Positions 21,753-31,339 of a DNA stretch of 62,841 nucleotides are shown piece by piece. Each line of letters begins with the position of its first letter. Within the stretch, counting starts at the first letter, position 1. The stretch spans positions 3,161 through 66,001 of the forward strand of contig NZSL01000012.1 in NCBI GenBank assembly GCA_002696735.1. Reading direction: 5' to 3'. Source of the DNA: Methylophaga sp. (lineage in GTDB: Bacteria; Pseudomonadota; Gammaproteobacteria; Nitrosococcales; Methylophagaceae). A program made the translations under genes and the position numbers. Below the pieces are notes generated by a model that worked only from the letters and a program-made list of their open reading frames with translations, ran no database searches and was not told the DNA's origin.

Positions 21753-22687
21753 TGACTACAGTTTGGATTACAGGTGGGAAGGGATTTATAGGTCGTAATC
21801 TTGCCAAATTTATCGCGAAGCAAAATACAAAAGTTTACGGAATTGGACATGGGTTTTGGACGGATGATGATTATAGAGCTTGGGGCTTTAGTCATTGGCT
21901 AAATGCAGAAATAGACTTTGCAGGAATGAGTCAGCTGGTTGCTGATTTTGGAAAACCAGATGTTGTTTTTCATCTCGCTGGTGGTTCAGCTGTTGGCCCA
22001 TCAATACAAAATCCTTACGAAGATTTTCAACGAACAGTAGATACAACGGCTCGTCTTTTGGAATGGGTAAGACAGAATTCTCCGGCGAGTCGAGTAATAG
22101 GTGTATCTAGCGCCGCGGTATATGGTTCGGCCTTCAATGGCCCCATTAGTGAAGGTGATAACGGTAAGCCCTTTTCTCCCTATGGTTTCCATAAATGGAT
22201 GCTTGAATCACTTTTCAGTTCTTATCGTGATAGCTTTGGTTTAGATGTTACTGTTACCAGATTCTTTTCTGTTTATGGACCGGGGTTGGAGAAACAGCTC
22301 TTGTGGGATATATGCCAAAAAATTGAAAAGTCTAAATCAACTGATATAACGTTAAATGGGACTGGAAACGAAATTCGTGATTGGTTACATATTTCCGATG
22401 CAACGCAGTTACTTTGGTTATTGGTGCATAAATCATCAAATGAATTTACTGTGGTCAATGGCGGGACAGGGATCGGAACCTCCATAGCTGAAATCGCTTC
22501 TATGGTTTGTGAGCAATGGGGACAAAATCATAAGGTTAAGTTCAATGGCATTTCTCGTAAAGGTGACCCTAAAAGTTTAGTTGGTGATATTTCGCTTGCA
22601 AATGAATTGGGTTTCTCGCCCAGGATATCATTACAGCAAGGCATATCTGAAGTAGTGGCCTGGTACAAAGCGAGAAAATTGACTTGA
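21752..22687 (+). CDS. NAD-dependent epimerase/dehydratase
   Basis: The 311-residue extended SDR protein has WITGGKGFIGRNLAKF (Rossmann), HLAGGSAVGPS, a serine-rich SSAAVYG segment and SPYGFHKWMLE with the YxxxK catalytic pair. Such enzymes in glycan loci are 4-epimerases, 4-ketoreductases or dehydratases acting on nucleotide sugars. The exact reaction cannot be assigned. Start and stop overlap both neighbours. Confidence 0.83.
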   Translation: MTTVWITGGKGFIGRNLAKFIAKQNTKVYGIGHGFWTDDDYRAWGFSHWLNAEIDFAGMSQLVADFGKPDVVFHLAGGSAVGPSIQNPYEDFQRTVDTTARLLEWVRQNSPASRVIGVSSAAVYGSAFNGPISEGDNGKPFSPYGFHKWMLESLFSSYRDSFGLDVTVTRFFSVYGPGLEKQLLWDICQKIEKSKSTDITLNGTGNEIRDWLHISDATQLLWLLVHKSSNEFTVVNGGTGIGTSIAEIASMVCEQWGQNHKVKFNGISRKGDPKSLVGDISLANELGFSPRISLQQGISEVVAWYKARKLT

Positions 22688-23850
22688 AACATCGTGTAGC
22701 ATTTACGCTAATAGGTGGGAACGCGTGGATGGGGGGGTTGAACTATCAAGTAAATCTGCTCAGCGCATTGCTAGAATTCGAAAACCAGCGAGTCGAACCG
22801 ATTTTATTTCTTGGTGATGATGTTGCAATAGATGTGCTTGAGAGATTTAATGCAGTTGATGGGCTGAAAATTGTTCATTCTCAGGTGTTCAATCGTTCCC
22901 AAAAAAAACGGCGTCTTTTGAAAGCCATTGTGACTGGTTGTGATGCTGGTGCACTGGCAGTATTTAAGATGCATAAGATCAATGTGGTCTTTGAGGCCGC
23001 TGATTTTTATGGGTGGCGCTTTAATATACCAACAATTGCATGGATTCCAGATTTACAACATCGCATGCTTAGGCATTATTTTGGTTTCTTTGCATTCTGG
23101 AAAAGAGAGATTGGTTTTCGCATGCAAGTATATGCGAAACGTCATATTATGCTTAGTAGTAACGATGCAGCAAAAGATTTCCAACGATTTTACAAATTAT
23201 CCGATGAGCGACTACATGTGGTTAATTTTAGTGTGCCAGTTCGCCCTGTAAAGTTTGATGTTGAAGCTTTATTAGCAAAATATAATCTACCCAGACATTT
23301 TTTCTATTTACCCAACCAGTTCTGGCAGCATAAAAATCATGAGTGTGTAATAAAAGCCCTTGGTATTGCTAAACGTGAGGGTAAAGATATTGTCGTTGCG
23401 GTATCTGGTAACCATGAAGATTCACGTGATCCAGATTATTTTCCAAAATTGTTATCACTTATTGCTGCAGAATCAGTCGAGGAAAATTTTCGTCTTTTAG
23501 GCATGATTCCTTATGATGATGTTCAGGCTTTAATGTTGAGTGCAGCGGCTCTTATTAATCCATCACGATTTGAAGGCTGGAGTACAACTGTTGAGGAAGC
23601 CAAATCTCTTGGAGTCGAAATGCTTTTATCGGATATAAATGTTCATCGTGAACAAGCAGAACAAAATGCCCTTTTTTTTGCACAGGATAAGCCATCACAG
23701 TTAGCAAAAAAAATGAGCGGATTGCCAAGTATTTCGATTGATGAGCGTATTGGAAACTTGAAAGGAGCTGCTGAAAGATCTGAATTATTTATGTCACGCT
23801 TTGCAGATAAATTTACAACTGTAATTGAGGCTTCTGCAAAAAAAATATGA
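22684..23850 (+). CDS. Family 4 glycosyltransferase
   Basis: This is a GT-B fold transferase of 388 residues. The N-terminal acceptor domain has a glycine-rich GGNAWMGGLNYQ loop. The C-terminal donor domain has YLPNQFWQHKNHE and the hallmark INPSRFEGWSTTVEEAKSLG, where the glutamates contact the nucleotide sugar. The TTG start overlaps the epimerase stop by 4 bases. Confidence 0.86.
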   Translation: MKHRVAFTLIGGNAWMGGLNYQVNLLSALLEFENQRVEPILFLGDDVAIDVLERFNAVDGLKIVHSQVFNRSQKKRRLLKAIVTGCDAGALAVFKMHKINVVFEAADFYGWRFNIPTIAWIPDLQHRMLRHYFGFFAFWKREIGFRMQVYAKRHIMLSSNDAAKDFQRFYKLSDERLHVVNFSVPVRPVKFDVEALLAKYNLPRHFFYLPNQFWQHKNHECVIKALGIAKREGKDIVVAVSGNHEDSRDPDYFPKLLSLIAAESVEENFRLLGMIPYDDVQALMLSAAALINPSRFEGWSTTVEEAKSLGVEMLLSDINVHREQAEQNALFFAQDKPSQLAKKMSGLPSISIDERIGNLKGAAERSELFMSRFADKFTTVIEASAKKI

Positions 23851-24608
23851 AAATATCAATAATCACAGTCTGCTTCAATAGTGCTAAAACAATATCTGAC
23901 ACAATTCATTCTGTAGCCAGTCAAGATTATCCTAATATTGAACATATTGTCGTTGATGGTGGTTCTACTGATGGGACATTGACCATTATTGCTAATGCAC
24001 CTAGTGTCACACGTTTTGTATCTGAACCAGATAAAGGTATCTATGATGCAATGAATAAAGGGATCGCTATGGCAACAGGTGATGTTATCGGCACTTTGAA
24101 TGCTGATGATTTTTATGCAACGCCTTCAGCGATTGATACAGTGGCAAAGTCTTTCCTAGACACTCAGATAGATGCTTGCTTTGCTGATCTTGTTTATGTC
24201 GATACGAATGATACCAGCCAGATTATAAGATATTGGAAGTCTAATCCCTTCCAGCCGGGAGCCTTCAAATTGGGTTGGATGCCAGCACACCCGACTTTTT
24301 TTGTTAGAAGCAGCATATATAAAAAATATGGTGTATTTGATTTACGTTATCAGCTTGCTGCAGATATGCAGCTATTATTTCGACTATTAGAAAAACATAA
24401 AATTAATACAGTTTATTTACCAAACGTATTAATAAAAATGCGAATGGGCGGCGCAACAAACAAAAGTATTAAAAATATTTTAGAACAAAATAAAGAAATT
24501 CTCAGCGTTTTAGATGACTATTATGAACATAATAGTCGTTTAAAATTCTTTTTTAACAAACTCGTTGACAGGGTTAAGCAATTTTTTCTAAGGCCAAAAA
24601 AACTTTAA
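23847..24608 (+). CDS. Family 2 glycosyltransferase
   Basis: The 253-residue GT-A transferase starts KISIITVCFNSAKTISDTI, with VVDGGSTDGT, DKGIYDAMNKGI, and the LNADD metal motif near residue 90. HPTFFVR and the DLRYQLAADMQL acceptor-base region follow. This subgroup resembles WcaA/colanic-acid-type transferases. An ATGA overlap joins it to the GT4 gene. Confidence 0.88.
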   Translation: MKISIITVCFNSAKTISDTIHSVASQDYPNIEHIVVDGGSTDGTLTIIANAPSVTRFVSEPDKGIYDAMNKGIAMATGDVIGTLNADDFYATPSAIDTVAKSFLDTQIDACFADLVYVDTNDTSQIIRYWKSNPFQPGAFKLGWMPAHPTFFVRSSIYKKYGVFDLRYQLAADMQLLFRLLEKHKINTVYLPNVLIKMRMGGATNKSIKNILEQNKEILSVLDDYYEHNSRLKFFFNKLVDRVKQFFLRPKKL

Positions 24609-25540
24609 TGTTATGTAATCAAGATTATATGGAATTACCAAAAGTAACTGTCTTAATGGCAACTTTTAATGGAATACGCTGGGTCAAAGAACAAATCGAA
24701 AGTATTAAGTTACAAAAGTCTGTTCATGTTAATTTAGTTATTTCTGATGATGGTTCGACGGATGGAACCTATGAATGGTTAGAAGAACTGGCAAGCACTA
24801 ATGAAAACATTGAGTTACATTTCAATAACAGTTCTACTCGAGGAGCTGCCGGAAACTTCTATCACTTAATTGAAAACATTAAAATGGATAGTGCTGACTA
24901 TATAGCACTTGCCGATCAAGACGATATATGGTTCGAAGATAAATTAAATAATCAAATTCAATCTCTAAAGTTAACATCTTCTGATGGAGTCTCTTCGGAT
25001 GTCATAGCATTTTGGCCTGATGGAAAAAAAGAACGGATCATTAAGTCTGATGAAATGAAAAAGTTTGATTTTTTATTTGAATCGGCTGGTCCTGGATGCA
25101 GCTATATATTTACACCCGGCCTATTTACGCTTATAAAAAATTCGCTTGAAAATTTAAAGAAAGAAGATAGGCCAGATCTGCATGATTGGTTTATTTATGC
25201 AGTTGCCAGAGCAAATAAAAAAAACTGGACAATTGACCCAGTCCCCTCACTTAAATATCGCCAACATGAGAACAACGTGATGGGGGTAAACCGGGGGTGG
25301 CAGGCAAAGTTGAATAGATTGTCAAAAATAAACGACGGTTGGTATCGACAGGAAGTTATCAAAATTTCTCGTATCGTAGAGAAAATTACATCAGATGAAG
25401 AAGTCTTAAATGTATGCCGTATTGTTAGTTCAGATACTTTTGCAAATCGACTAAAACTAATGGCGTTACTTCCTGAAGCACGAAGAGCCAAAATGGATAG
25501 AGTAATGCTCTACTGTGCTTGTGGTTTATTTCTGTTTTAG
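24608..25540 (+). CDS. Family 2 glycosyltransferase, rhamnosyltransferase-like
   Basis: The 310-residue protein shows KVTVLMATFNGIRWVKEQ, ISDDGSTDGT and ALADQDDIWFEDK, the variant typical of rhamnosyltransferases. The locus makes dTDP-L-rhamnose, so rhamnose transfer is a reasonable inference. A start at the next in-frame ATG (24629) would also fit the family N-terminus. Confidence 0.83.
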   Translation: MLCNQDYMELPKVTVLMATFNGIRWVKEQIESIKLQKSVHVNLVISDDGSTDGTYEWLEELASTNENIELHFNNSSTRGAAGNFYHLIENIKMDSADYIALADQDDIWFEDKLNNQIQSLKLTSSDGVSSDVIAFWPDGKKERIIKSDEMKKFDFLFESAGPGCSYIFTPGLFTLIKNSLENLKKEDRPDLHDWFIYAVARANKKNWTIDPVPSLKYRQHENNVMGVNRGWQAKLNRLSKINDGWYRQEVIKISRIVEKITSDEEVLNVCRIVSSDTFANRLKLMALLPEARRAKMDRVMLYCACGLFLF

Positions 25541-25546
25541 CACTGT

Positions 25547-26809
25547 ATGTTGACTCGACTTAACCAAAACTCTATTTGGAGTTTTGCCGGAGGAGCTATA
25601 CCAGCTTTAGCTGCTTTGGCATCAATTCCAGTTTTTATTTATTTGCTAGGTGTTGAAAGATTTGCGATCTTATCACTATTACTTTCATTAAACCTATTCT
25701 TCTTTGTATACGATTTTGGCTTAGCTCGTGCAATGCACTTTTTTGTGCCAAAAGATAAATATCAATGCCCTCAACAAGTAAAAATACTTACAAGTACTAG
25801 CCTTGCTATAGCATTTGTAATTGGAAGTGCTACATCATTATTTATATTTTTACTTAGCCCTTATTTAGTTGACTATTGGTTACATGTATCAAAAGCAGAA
25901 ACTAAAGAAATTATCCTTGCCTTTCAGATTGCAGGTTTTGGAGTCCTGCCCTCAGTAATGATGAGCGTATTAAGGGGAAGATTTGAGGGTGCTGGTGCAT
26001 TCAAAGAGGCGAATTTAGCAAAAATATTCTCTGGTACAAGTTTATTTTTGCTTCCAATATTAGTTTCGTTTAACCAAGACTCAATTGTTTTGTTAGCTTG
26101 TGCTATTACTTTTTCACGTTATCTCTCATTTGTAATATATATAAAATTAACAAGAATAATAAACTTCAAAAGTTGGGTTCATGTAGACCTTTCTTTAGTA
26201 TCCAAAATCAAAAATTATGCATTTTGGGCTGCTATATCGGGTTTTTTTTCAACGGCATTTATTTATGCCGATAGATTTTTTGTTGCGGGTTTCGTATCAC
26301 AAGCTGAGTTATCGGTATATATTGCTAGCCAGGATATCATGAGTAGATATCTTATTATTCCATGGTCTATAGCGATTGTTCTTACGCCATACTTTGCCTC
26401 TGAGAAGTTCTCTTCAATTGATTTTAAGAACATCCATTTCACTTCTTTGAAAAAAATTACAATTCTTACATTATTATTTGCACTTGCAGTAGTGAGTATA
26501 ATTTATGGCATATTGCCATTTTTGCTTAATGTTGAATTTCTCGGTTTAGTAAGTAATATCTCTTTAATATTGCTTCTAGGTGTTGTTTTTGCCTCTATTG
26601 CACAGCTCCCACTTGTATTTTTATACGCACAGGGGAAAGCAAAGCTTTTGAGTTTAATTTTCATGAGTGAAGGAATTTTATACCTTATTTTCGCTCCATT
26701 TATATACGGAAAATTTGGTGTGTATGGGGCCGCAGCAGTTTGGTCAACACGATTATTTATAGAAATGACAATGTTGTATTTAGTTGCTCATAGGATGATG
26801 CGAAATTGA
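25547..26809 (+). CDS. Wzx-type polysaccharide flippase (second of two)
   Basis: The 420-residue polytopic membrane protein has about 12 helices and opens with SIWSFAGGAIPALAALASIPVF, a common Wzx N-terminal pattern, with the charged FDFGLARAM-like loop (YDFGLARAMHFF) after helix 2. It lies directly before the polymerase-like gene, so it is the better candidate for the repeat-unit flippase of this locus. Confidence 0.84.
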   Translation: MLTRLNQNSIWSFAGGAIPALAALASIPVFIYLLGVERFAILSLLLSLNLFFFVYDFGLARAMHFFVPKDKYQCPQQVKILTSTSLAIAFVIGSATSLFIFLLSPYLVDYWLHVSKAETKEIILAFQIAGFGVLPSVMMSVLRGRFEGAGAFKEANLAKIFSGTSLFLLPILVSFNQDSIVLLACAITFSRYLSFVIYIKLTRIINFKSWVHVDLSLVSKIKNYAFWAAISGFFSTAFIYADRFFVAGFVSQAELSVYIASQDIMSRYLIIPWSIAIVLTPYFASEKFSSIDFKNIHFTSLKKITILTLLFALAVVSIIYGILPFLLNVEFLGLVSNISLILLLGVVFASIAQLPLVFLYAQGKAKLLSLIFMSEGILYLIFAPFIYGKFGVYGAAAVWSTRLFIEMTMLYLVAHRMMRN

Positions 26810-27822
26810 TAAATTATAATTTTTTTTCAGAGATTAGATTTAAATATATATTATTTTTCATATTAGGATTAATAGCGGTTTACTTATGTCAATCAGCTTC
26901 AAAGGACTGGAGTAATTATCAGTGGCTGTTTTCTATTGATAATCAAAAGAGTTGGACACAAATGCTTTCCGAGTTCTCTATATTTAAAGAGCCAGCATAT
27001 TTTGTCTTATCAAAGCTTGGTGGGGAAGTAATTGGTTTCTCATTATTCATGGGGATTGTGACTATAATAACATTGGTCATTAAATTAAATTATTTGTCTA
27101 AAATAGTGGATTCTGTCCCTGCAGCATGTTTTTTTTATTTTTGTTTATATTTTTTCCTTTTTGATACAACAGTTCTTCGCGTGGCTTATGCAACAGCATT
27201 GGTTATTCCGGCATTTTATTTTTTGCAGCATAAACGCATCTCGTTAAGTTTTTTACTGGTTGGACTAGCAAGTCAAATTCATCTGACCACTATTGCTTTC
27301 ATGATTATTTATCCATTGTATTGGGTTAGACAGTTAAATTTTGTGGTGCTAGGGATTTTTATACTTTCCCCAATATTGATTTGGATTGACTTTTCAGCTT
27401 TTGACTGGCTAATAAGATTTTCTATGATTTTTACTGATAAATACCAATTTTATGCACGCCCTGAATTACTTCAGCAGCAAAATTCAACGGGTTTGTATTT
27501 TTATTTTATAGGCTTTTATTATTTGCTTGTTGCAGGTATTTATTTTTACCTTAGGGATGAAATTTTGACAGATCCTTTTAAAAGTGTGATGGCCTCAATC
27601 GCAATGTTGGGAGTAATTATTATGTGTCTTTTACATGATAATGTTGCTGTGGGGGCACGACTAGGTGAATTATTTTTAATCAGTACAGTTTTACTACTTA
27701 GTTGGGTATATTTAAATGCTAGAGCTAAACAACAACTTTTGATTCAAATCAGCATGATTGTAGTCTTCTCAAGTTATGCTGTAGCTAGATTCTTTTACCT
27801 ATTCCCAAACTTTTTTGAATGA
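26806..27822 (+). CDS. EpsG/Wzy-like polysaccharide polymerase
   Basis: The 338-residue inner-membrane protein has roughly 8-10 helices. After the first helix comes the periplasmic [11 protein letters not shown], matching the DWxxY motif of EpsG-family polymerases, and later [11 protein letters not shown], the arginine-containing helix of that family. It would join repeat units at the periplasmic face. The TTG start overlaps the flippase stop, and the stop overlaps the next ATG. Confidence 0.8.
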   Translation: MINYNFFSEIRFKYILFFILGLIAVYLCQSASKDWSNYQWLFSIDNQKSWTQMLSEFSIFKEPAYFVLSKLGGEVIGFSLFMGIVTIITLVIKLNYLSKIVDSVPAACFFYFCLYFFLFDTTVLRVAYATALVIPAFYFLQHKRISLSFLLVGLASQIHLTTIAFMIIYPLYWVRQLNFVVLGIFILSPILIWIDFSAFDWLIRFSMIFTDKYQFYARPELLQQQNSTGLYFYFIGFYYLLVAGIYFYLRDEILTDPFKSVMASIAMLGVIIMCLLHDNVAVGARLGELFLISTVLLLSWVYLNARAKQQLLIQISMIVVFSSYAVARFFYLFPNFFE

Positions 27823-29276
27823 GAAAATTGATGAGTCAAAATATAAGTTGCTTCAAAGCCTACGATATTCGAGGAAAACTAGGTGAAGAGCTTAACCCCA
27901 ATGTCGCTTATCGAATTGGATATGCCTATGCTAAAAATTTAAATGCCAGACGGGTTGTGGTTGGTGGCGATATTCGGCATACCAGTGAACCATTAAAACT
28001 GGCTGTGGCTCAAGGCCTGATGGACGCCGGAGCAGAAGTTATTGATATCGGTATGGTAGGCACAGAAGAGATTTATTTTGCCTCATTTTATCTGGATGTT
28101 GATGGTGGTATTGAAGTGACGGCAAGCCATAATCCCATGGACTATAACGGCATGAAACTGGTGGGGCGTGGTGCTTTGCCGATAAGTGGTGATAGTGGCT
28201 TAAATGAAATCCGTGATTTGGCCAAACGTATTGATTCCCCTTTTAACACATCAAAAGCAGTTGTCTCTGATAAGGTTAATACTTCTGCCACTATTACATC
28301 TGAAAACACTGTTTTCAGTGGAACGAATAATGCCAATAAATACAAACAGCAATCGATACTTCAACCCTACGTTGAGCATCTGCTGAGCTATATTGATCTG
28401 GCAAAACTTAAACCGTTAAAGCTGGTTGTGAACGCGGGTAATGGTGCCGCTGGACATGTAATTGATGCTATTGAACAATACTTTAAACCCGCTAATGTGC
28501 CAGTGGAGTTTATTAAGGTGCATCATGAAGCTGACGGCAATTTTCCGAATGGTATTCCTAACCCTTTATTACCCGAAAACCGTGCAGCAACTGCTGATGC
28601 AGTCATTGCTAATAAAGCCGATATTGGTATCGCCTGGGATGGGGATTTTGATCGGTGTTTTCTGTTTGATGAAAATGGCCGCTTTATCGAAGGGTATTAC
28701 ATTGTCGGTTTATTGGCTGAAGCATTTTTGCTTAAGTCACCGGGTGAAAAAATCATTCATGATCCACGGTTGACATGGAACACCATCGATCAGGTTGAAG
28801 CGGCGGGTGGCAAACCTATTCAATCCAAAACTGGCCATGCTTTCATCAAAGAACGTATGCGTCTGGAAAATGCGATTTATGGTGGTGAAATGAGCGCTCA
28901 CCATTATTTCAGGGATTTTGCCTATTGTGATAGCGGCATGATTCCCTGGCTGTTGGTAGCTGAATTAATCAGTGTAGCAGGCAAGCCTTTATCTGAACTG
29001 GTTAATGAGCGAATGGCGAAATACCCGTGCAGTGGTGAAATTAATTATCGGGTAGCAGATGTTAATGTCATTCTTGATAAAATTCTTCAACATTTTTCTG
29101 CTGAAAATCCATTGATTGATAAAACAGATGGAATAAGCCTCGAGTTTGACCGATGGCGATTTAACTTACGCTCATCTAATACTGAACCATTGTTACGTCT
29201 AAATGTTGAAACTCGGGCTGATGAGGCTTTGATGAAAGCCAAAGTGGCAGAAATCGAACAGATAATTCATAGCTGA
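27819..29276 (+). CDS. manB: Phosphomannomutase/phosphoglucomutase
   Basis: This alpha-phosphohexomutase interconverts hexose-6-P and hexose-1-P, here probably mannose for GDP-mannose. Domains in order: AYDIRG near the start, the phosphoserine loop [11 protein letters not shown], the metal-binding DGDFDR, the sugar-binding [10 protein letters not shown], and the C-terminal phosphate site [11 protein letters not shown] second ATG at 27831 gives an N-terminus ([12 protein letters not shown]) closer to the family. There is a low-complexity insert rich in Ser/Thr/Asn before the second domain. ManC is not seen in the window. Confidence 0.93.
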   Translation: MRKLMSQNISCFKAYDIRGKLGEELNPNVAYRIGYAYAKNLNARRVVVGGDIRHTSEPLKLAVAQGLMDAGAEVIDIGMVGTEEIYFASFYLDVDGGIEVTASHNPMDYNGMKLVGRGALPISGDSGLNEIRDLAKRIDSPFNTSKAVVSDKVNTSATITSENTVFSGTNNANKYKQQSILQPYVEHLLSYIDLAKLKPLKLVVNAGNGAAGHVIDAIEQYFKPANVPVEFIKVHHEADGNFPNGIPNPLLPENRAATADAVIANKADIGIAWDGDFDRCFLFDENGRFIEGYYIVGLLAEAFLLKSPGEKIIHDPRLTWNTIDQVEAAGGKPIQSKTGHAFIKERMRLENAIYGGEMSAHHYFRDFAYCDSGMIPWLLVAELISVAGKPLSELVNERMAKYPCSGEINYRVADVNVILDKILQHFSAENPLIDKTDGISLEFDRWRFNLRSSNTEPLLRLNVETRADEALMKAKVAEIEQIIHS

Positions 29277-30265
29277 TGAAGGTTTTTGTAACAGGCGCAA
29301 CAGGGTTTGTCGGCAAAGCCCTAATAGATTCATTGCTGGCAGATCAACATAATGTTATTGCTGCGGTTAGGAAATTAACTAAGCAATTGCCAACATCGGT
29401 AACCCAGGTCGTGATTGGCGATTTGTCGGAGTTCGCTGAGGCTGACGATAATGAGTTTGAGACCAAATTAGCGACTTTTTTATCAGTTTCTGATGTATTA
29501 GTTCACCTTGCTGGACGAGCCCATATTACAAGTGACGACCCAATTAACGATCAATCACTTTTTGATGCAGTTAACGCTTCAGCAACTTTCAAGCTGGCAA
29601 AACTAGCTTCTAAATACAATGTTAAACGGTTTTTGTTTCTTAGCTCGATTGGTGTCAATGGCAATCAAACCAGTCAGACACCATTCACAGAGCAAGATAC
29701 TCCAAACCCTCAGGAACCTTATGCAGTTTCAAAATGGCGATCTGAGCAACTAATAACAAATCACCAATTTTCAAATCAGATGGAATGGGTCATCATCAGG
29801 CCTCCTTTGGTATACGGACCTGATGCGCCTGGTAACTTTGCAAGTTTACTCAAGTGGACGAAAAGGGGCGTACCGTTGCCTTTTGGTGCAGTACATAACA
29901 AACGTTCAATGATCGCCCTGGATAATTTGGCGGATTTCATTACGTTGTGTCTTGATGCGCCAGCGGCGGGAAATCAAACGTTTGTGATTGCCGATGATGA
30001 ATCTGTTTCTATGAGTGAATTGCTTAAAAAAGTTGCTGCTGCCCAAGGGATGTCAGCAAAATTGATTCCCGTGCCGGTAGGATTGATGAAAAATACTGCG
30101 AAATTACTGGGTAAATCCGCTTTAGCGATTCGTTTGTTCGCAGATTTGCAGGTAGATAACAGAAAAGCCCGACATTTGCTTGGCTGGAAACCCGTTACAA
30201 CAATGGATCAACAGCTTAAAAAAATGGCTAAGTTGGATAAAAATAAACGCTTTAATCGCAAATAA
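29276..30265 (+). CDS. NAD-dependent epimerase/4-ketoreductase (WbpV/WbiG-like)
   Basis: The 329-residue extended SDR protein shows VTGATGFVGKAL, VHLAGRAHI, FLSSIGVNG, and EPYAVSKWRSE with the YxxxK pair. Proteins of this shape commonly sit beside a PglC/WbpL-type transferase and a WbpM-type dehydratase. In those systems they reduce or epimerise UDP-4-keto-6-deoxy-HexNAc to UDP-QuiNAc or UDP-FucNAc. All three partners occur here, which supports but does not prove the role. TGATG overlap with manB. Confidence 0.8.
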   Translation: MKVFVTGATGFVGKALIDSLLADQHNVIAAVRKLTKQLPTSVTQVVIGDLSEFAEADDNEFETKLATFLSVSDVLVHLAGRAHITSDDPINDQSLFDAVNASATFKLAKLASKYNVKRFLFLSSIGVNGNQTSQTPFTEQDTPNPQEPYAVSKWRSEQLITNHQFSNQMEWVIIRPPLVYGPDAPGNFASLLKWTKRGVPLPFGAVHNKRSMIALDNLADFITLCLDAPAAGNQTFVIADDESVSMSELLKKVAAAQGMSAKLIPVPVGLMKNTAKLLGKSALAIRLFADLQVDNRKARHLLGWKPVTTMDQQLKKMAKLDKNKRFNRK

Positions 30266-30280
30266 TAAAACGAGTAATTC

Positions 30281-30850
30281 ATGACCCGAGTTGTTATCCG
30301 TTTACTGGATATTATCTTTTCTGTTGTTGGCCTGTTGATCGGTTTGCCAATTTTATTAATTCTGATCATTATCGGTTGGTTTGATACTGGTTCCCCCATA
30401 TTCAGGCAACAGCGTGTGGGCCTAAATCAAAAGCCTTTTACATTAGTCAAATTCCGCACTATGAAACAAGATACGGCGCATGTCGCCAGTCATCTGGCCT
30501 CAGCCTCTTCTATTACTCCCTTTGGTCGTTTTCTGCGACGAACCAAGCTGGATGAGTTGCCACAGTTATGGAATGTGTTGAAAGGGGAAATGAGTCTGGT
30601 TGGGCCCAGACCATGTCTTTTTAACCAGCTTGAATTAATTGAAGAGCGCGAAGCGAAAGGAGTGTTTAAAGTTAGGCCAGGCATTACTGGACTCGCTCAA
30701 ATTAATAATATTGATATGTCGACACCCAAATTGCTTTCAGAAACTGATGCGCAGATGATTAAACATATAACTATCGCCAATTATCTAAATTTCATTACTC
30801 AAACAGTTTTTGGTAAGGGTAAAGGCGATAGGGTTCGTAAAGAGAAATAA
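30281..30850 (+). CDS. PglC-type undecaprenyl-phosphate sugar-phosphate transferase
   Basis: This small monotopic phosphoglycosyl transferase starts lipid-linked glycan assembly by moving a sugar-1-phosphate from UDP-sugar to undecaprenyl phosphate. In its 189 residues there is one N-terminal re-entrant helix (residues ~8-30), then [18 protein letters not shown], the catalytic Asp-Glu in [24 protein letters not shown], and [11 protein letters not shown]. It is the last gene of the polysaccharide locus. The sugar is probably a 6-deoxy-HexNAc, judging by its neighbours. Confidence 0.93.
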   Translation: MTRVVIRLLDIIFSVVGLLIGLPILLILIIIGWFDTGSPIFRQQRVGLNQKPFTLVKFRTMKQDTAHVASHLASASSITPFGRFLRRTKLDELPQLWNVLKGEMSLVGPRPCLFNQLELIEEREAKGVFKVRPGITGLAQINNIDMSTPKLLSETDAQMIKHITIANYLNFITQTVFGKGKGDRVRKEK

Positions 30851-30932
30851 TCGCGGTGATCTTAATTGCATCCATCCCTCTGTGAAGATTACTGTAATCC
30901 ACCCATTAATAACCGCAGTTAATAGTAGAGAG

Positions 30933-31073
30933 TTAACCCGGACTCAGTAAATATCTTGGTGGCACTCGACCAATTGCTGAAGTAGGCTGTTCATTATTGT
31001 ATGTCCAAAGCCATTGTGTGGTGAATACTTGCGCCTGGCCTTCTCCCTGAATTAGTACCACTCCTTTGATGAG
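30933..31073 (-). pseudogene. Remnant of IS3-family transposase OrfB, C-terminus only
   Basis: Read on the minus strand, the frame gives TTQWLWTYNNEQPTSAIG followed by RVPPRYLLSPG and a stop at 30933-30935. TQWLWxYNNERP near the C-terminus is a hallmark of IS3-group OrfB transposases. Only about 45 codons remain, with no start, no OrfA and no recognisable terminal inverted repeats. It lies directly after the polysaccharide locus and marks the left edge of the accessory island. Confidence 0.75.
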
Positions 31074-31198
31074 ATTTGGTCAACTTTTGACCCAAAGGTG
31101 CCTAGATTTGGGGGAAAGGTCAGATTCAAAGGCGCAGGCCAAGAGTGGTCAATTGGAGGAAAGAAGTATCAGAATCTATTGAAAACGTAACCAATAGT

Positions 31199-31232
31199 TG
31201 TTACATAAATCACCATTAAACCTAATGTAACA
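31199..31232. repeat. Inverted repeat upstream of the accessory operon
   Basis: TGTTACAT (31199-31206) and ATGTAACA (31225-31232) form perfect 8-bp arms, with a related GTTACA half-site at 31240. They lie about 45-80 bases upstream of the predicted promoter. They could bind a regulator, but no regulator gene is evident nearby. Confidence 0.35.
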
Positions 31233-31277
31233 TATTAGAGTTACACAATAAGTGTATGATATATATATAAATATTCC

Positions 31278-31307
31278 TTGACATTTCTGCTCAACCCTCA
31301 TTATTCT
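31278..31307 (+). promoter_or_regulatory. Candidate promoter of the five-gene accessory operon
   Basis: A perfect -35 TTGACA (31278-31283) is followed after 18 bp by TATTCT (31302-31307), a moderate -10. Transcription near 31314 would leave a short leader ending in AGGAGA just before the GTG at 31340. Positions are seen; activity is inferred. Confidence 0.5.
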
Positions 31308-31339
31308 CTTTCCCAGTTGGAGTGGTTTAGGAGAATGAA

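Noticed and set aside
31074..31198. Possible further transposase fragment on the plus strand
   Set aside because: A short frame rich in Arg (RRRPRVVNWRK) is present, but it is too short and too degenerate to assign to any IS family.
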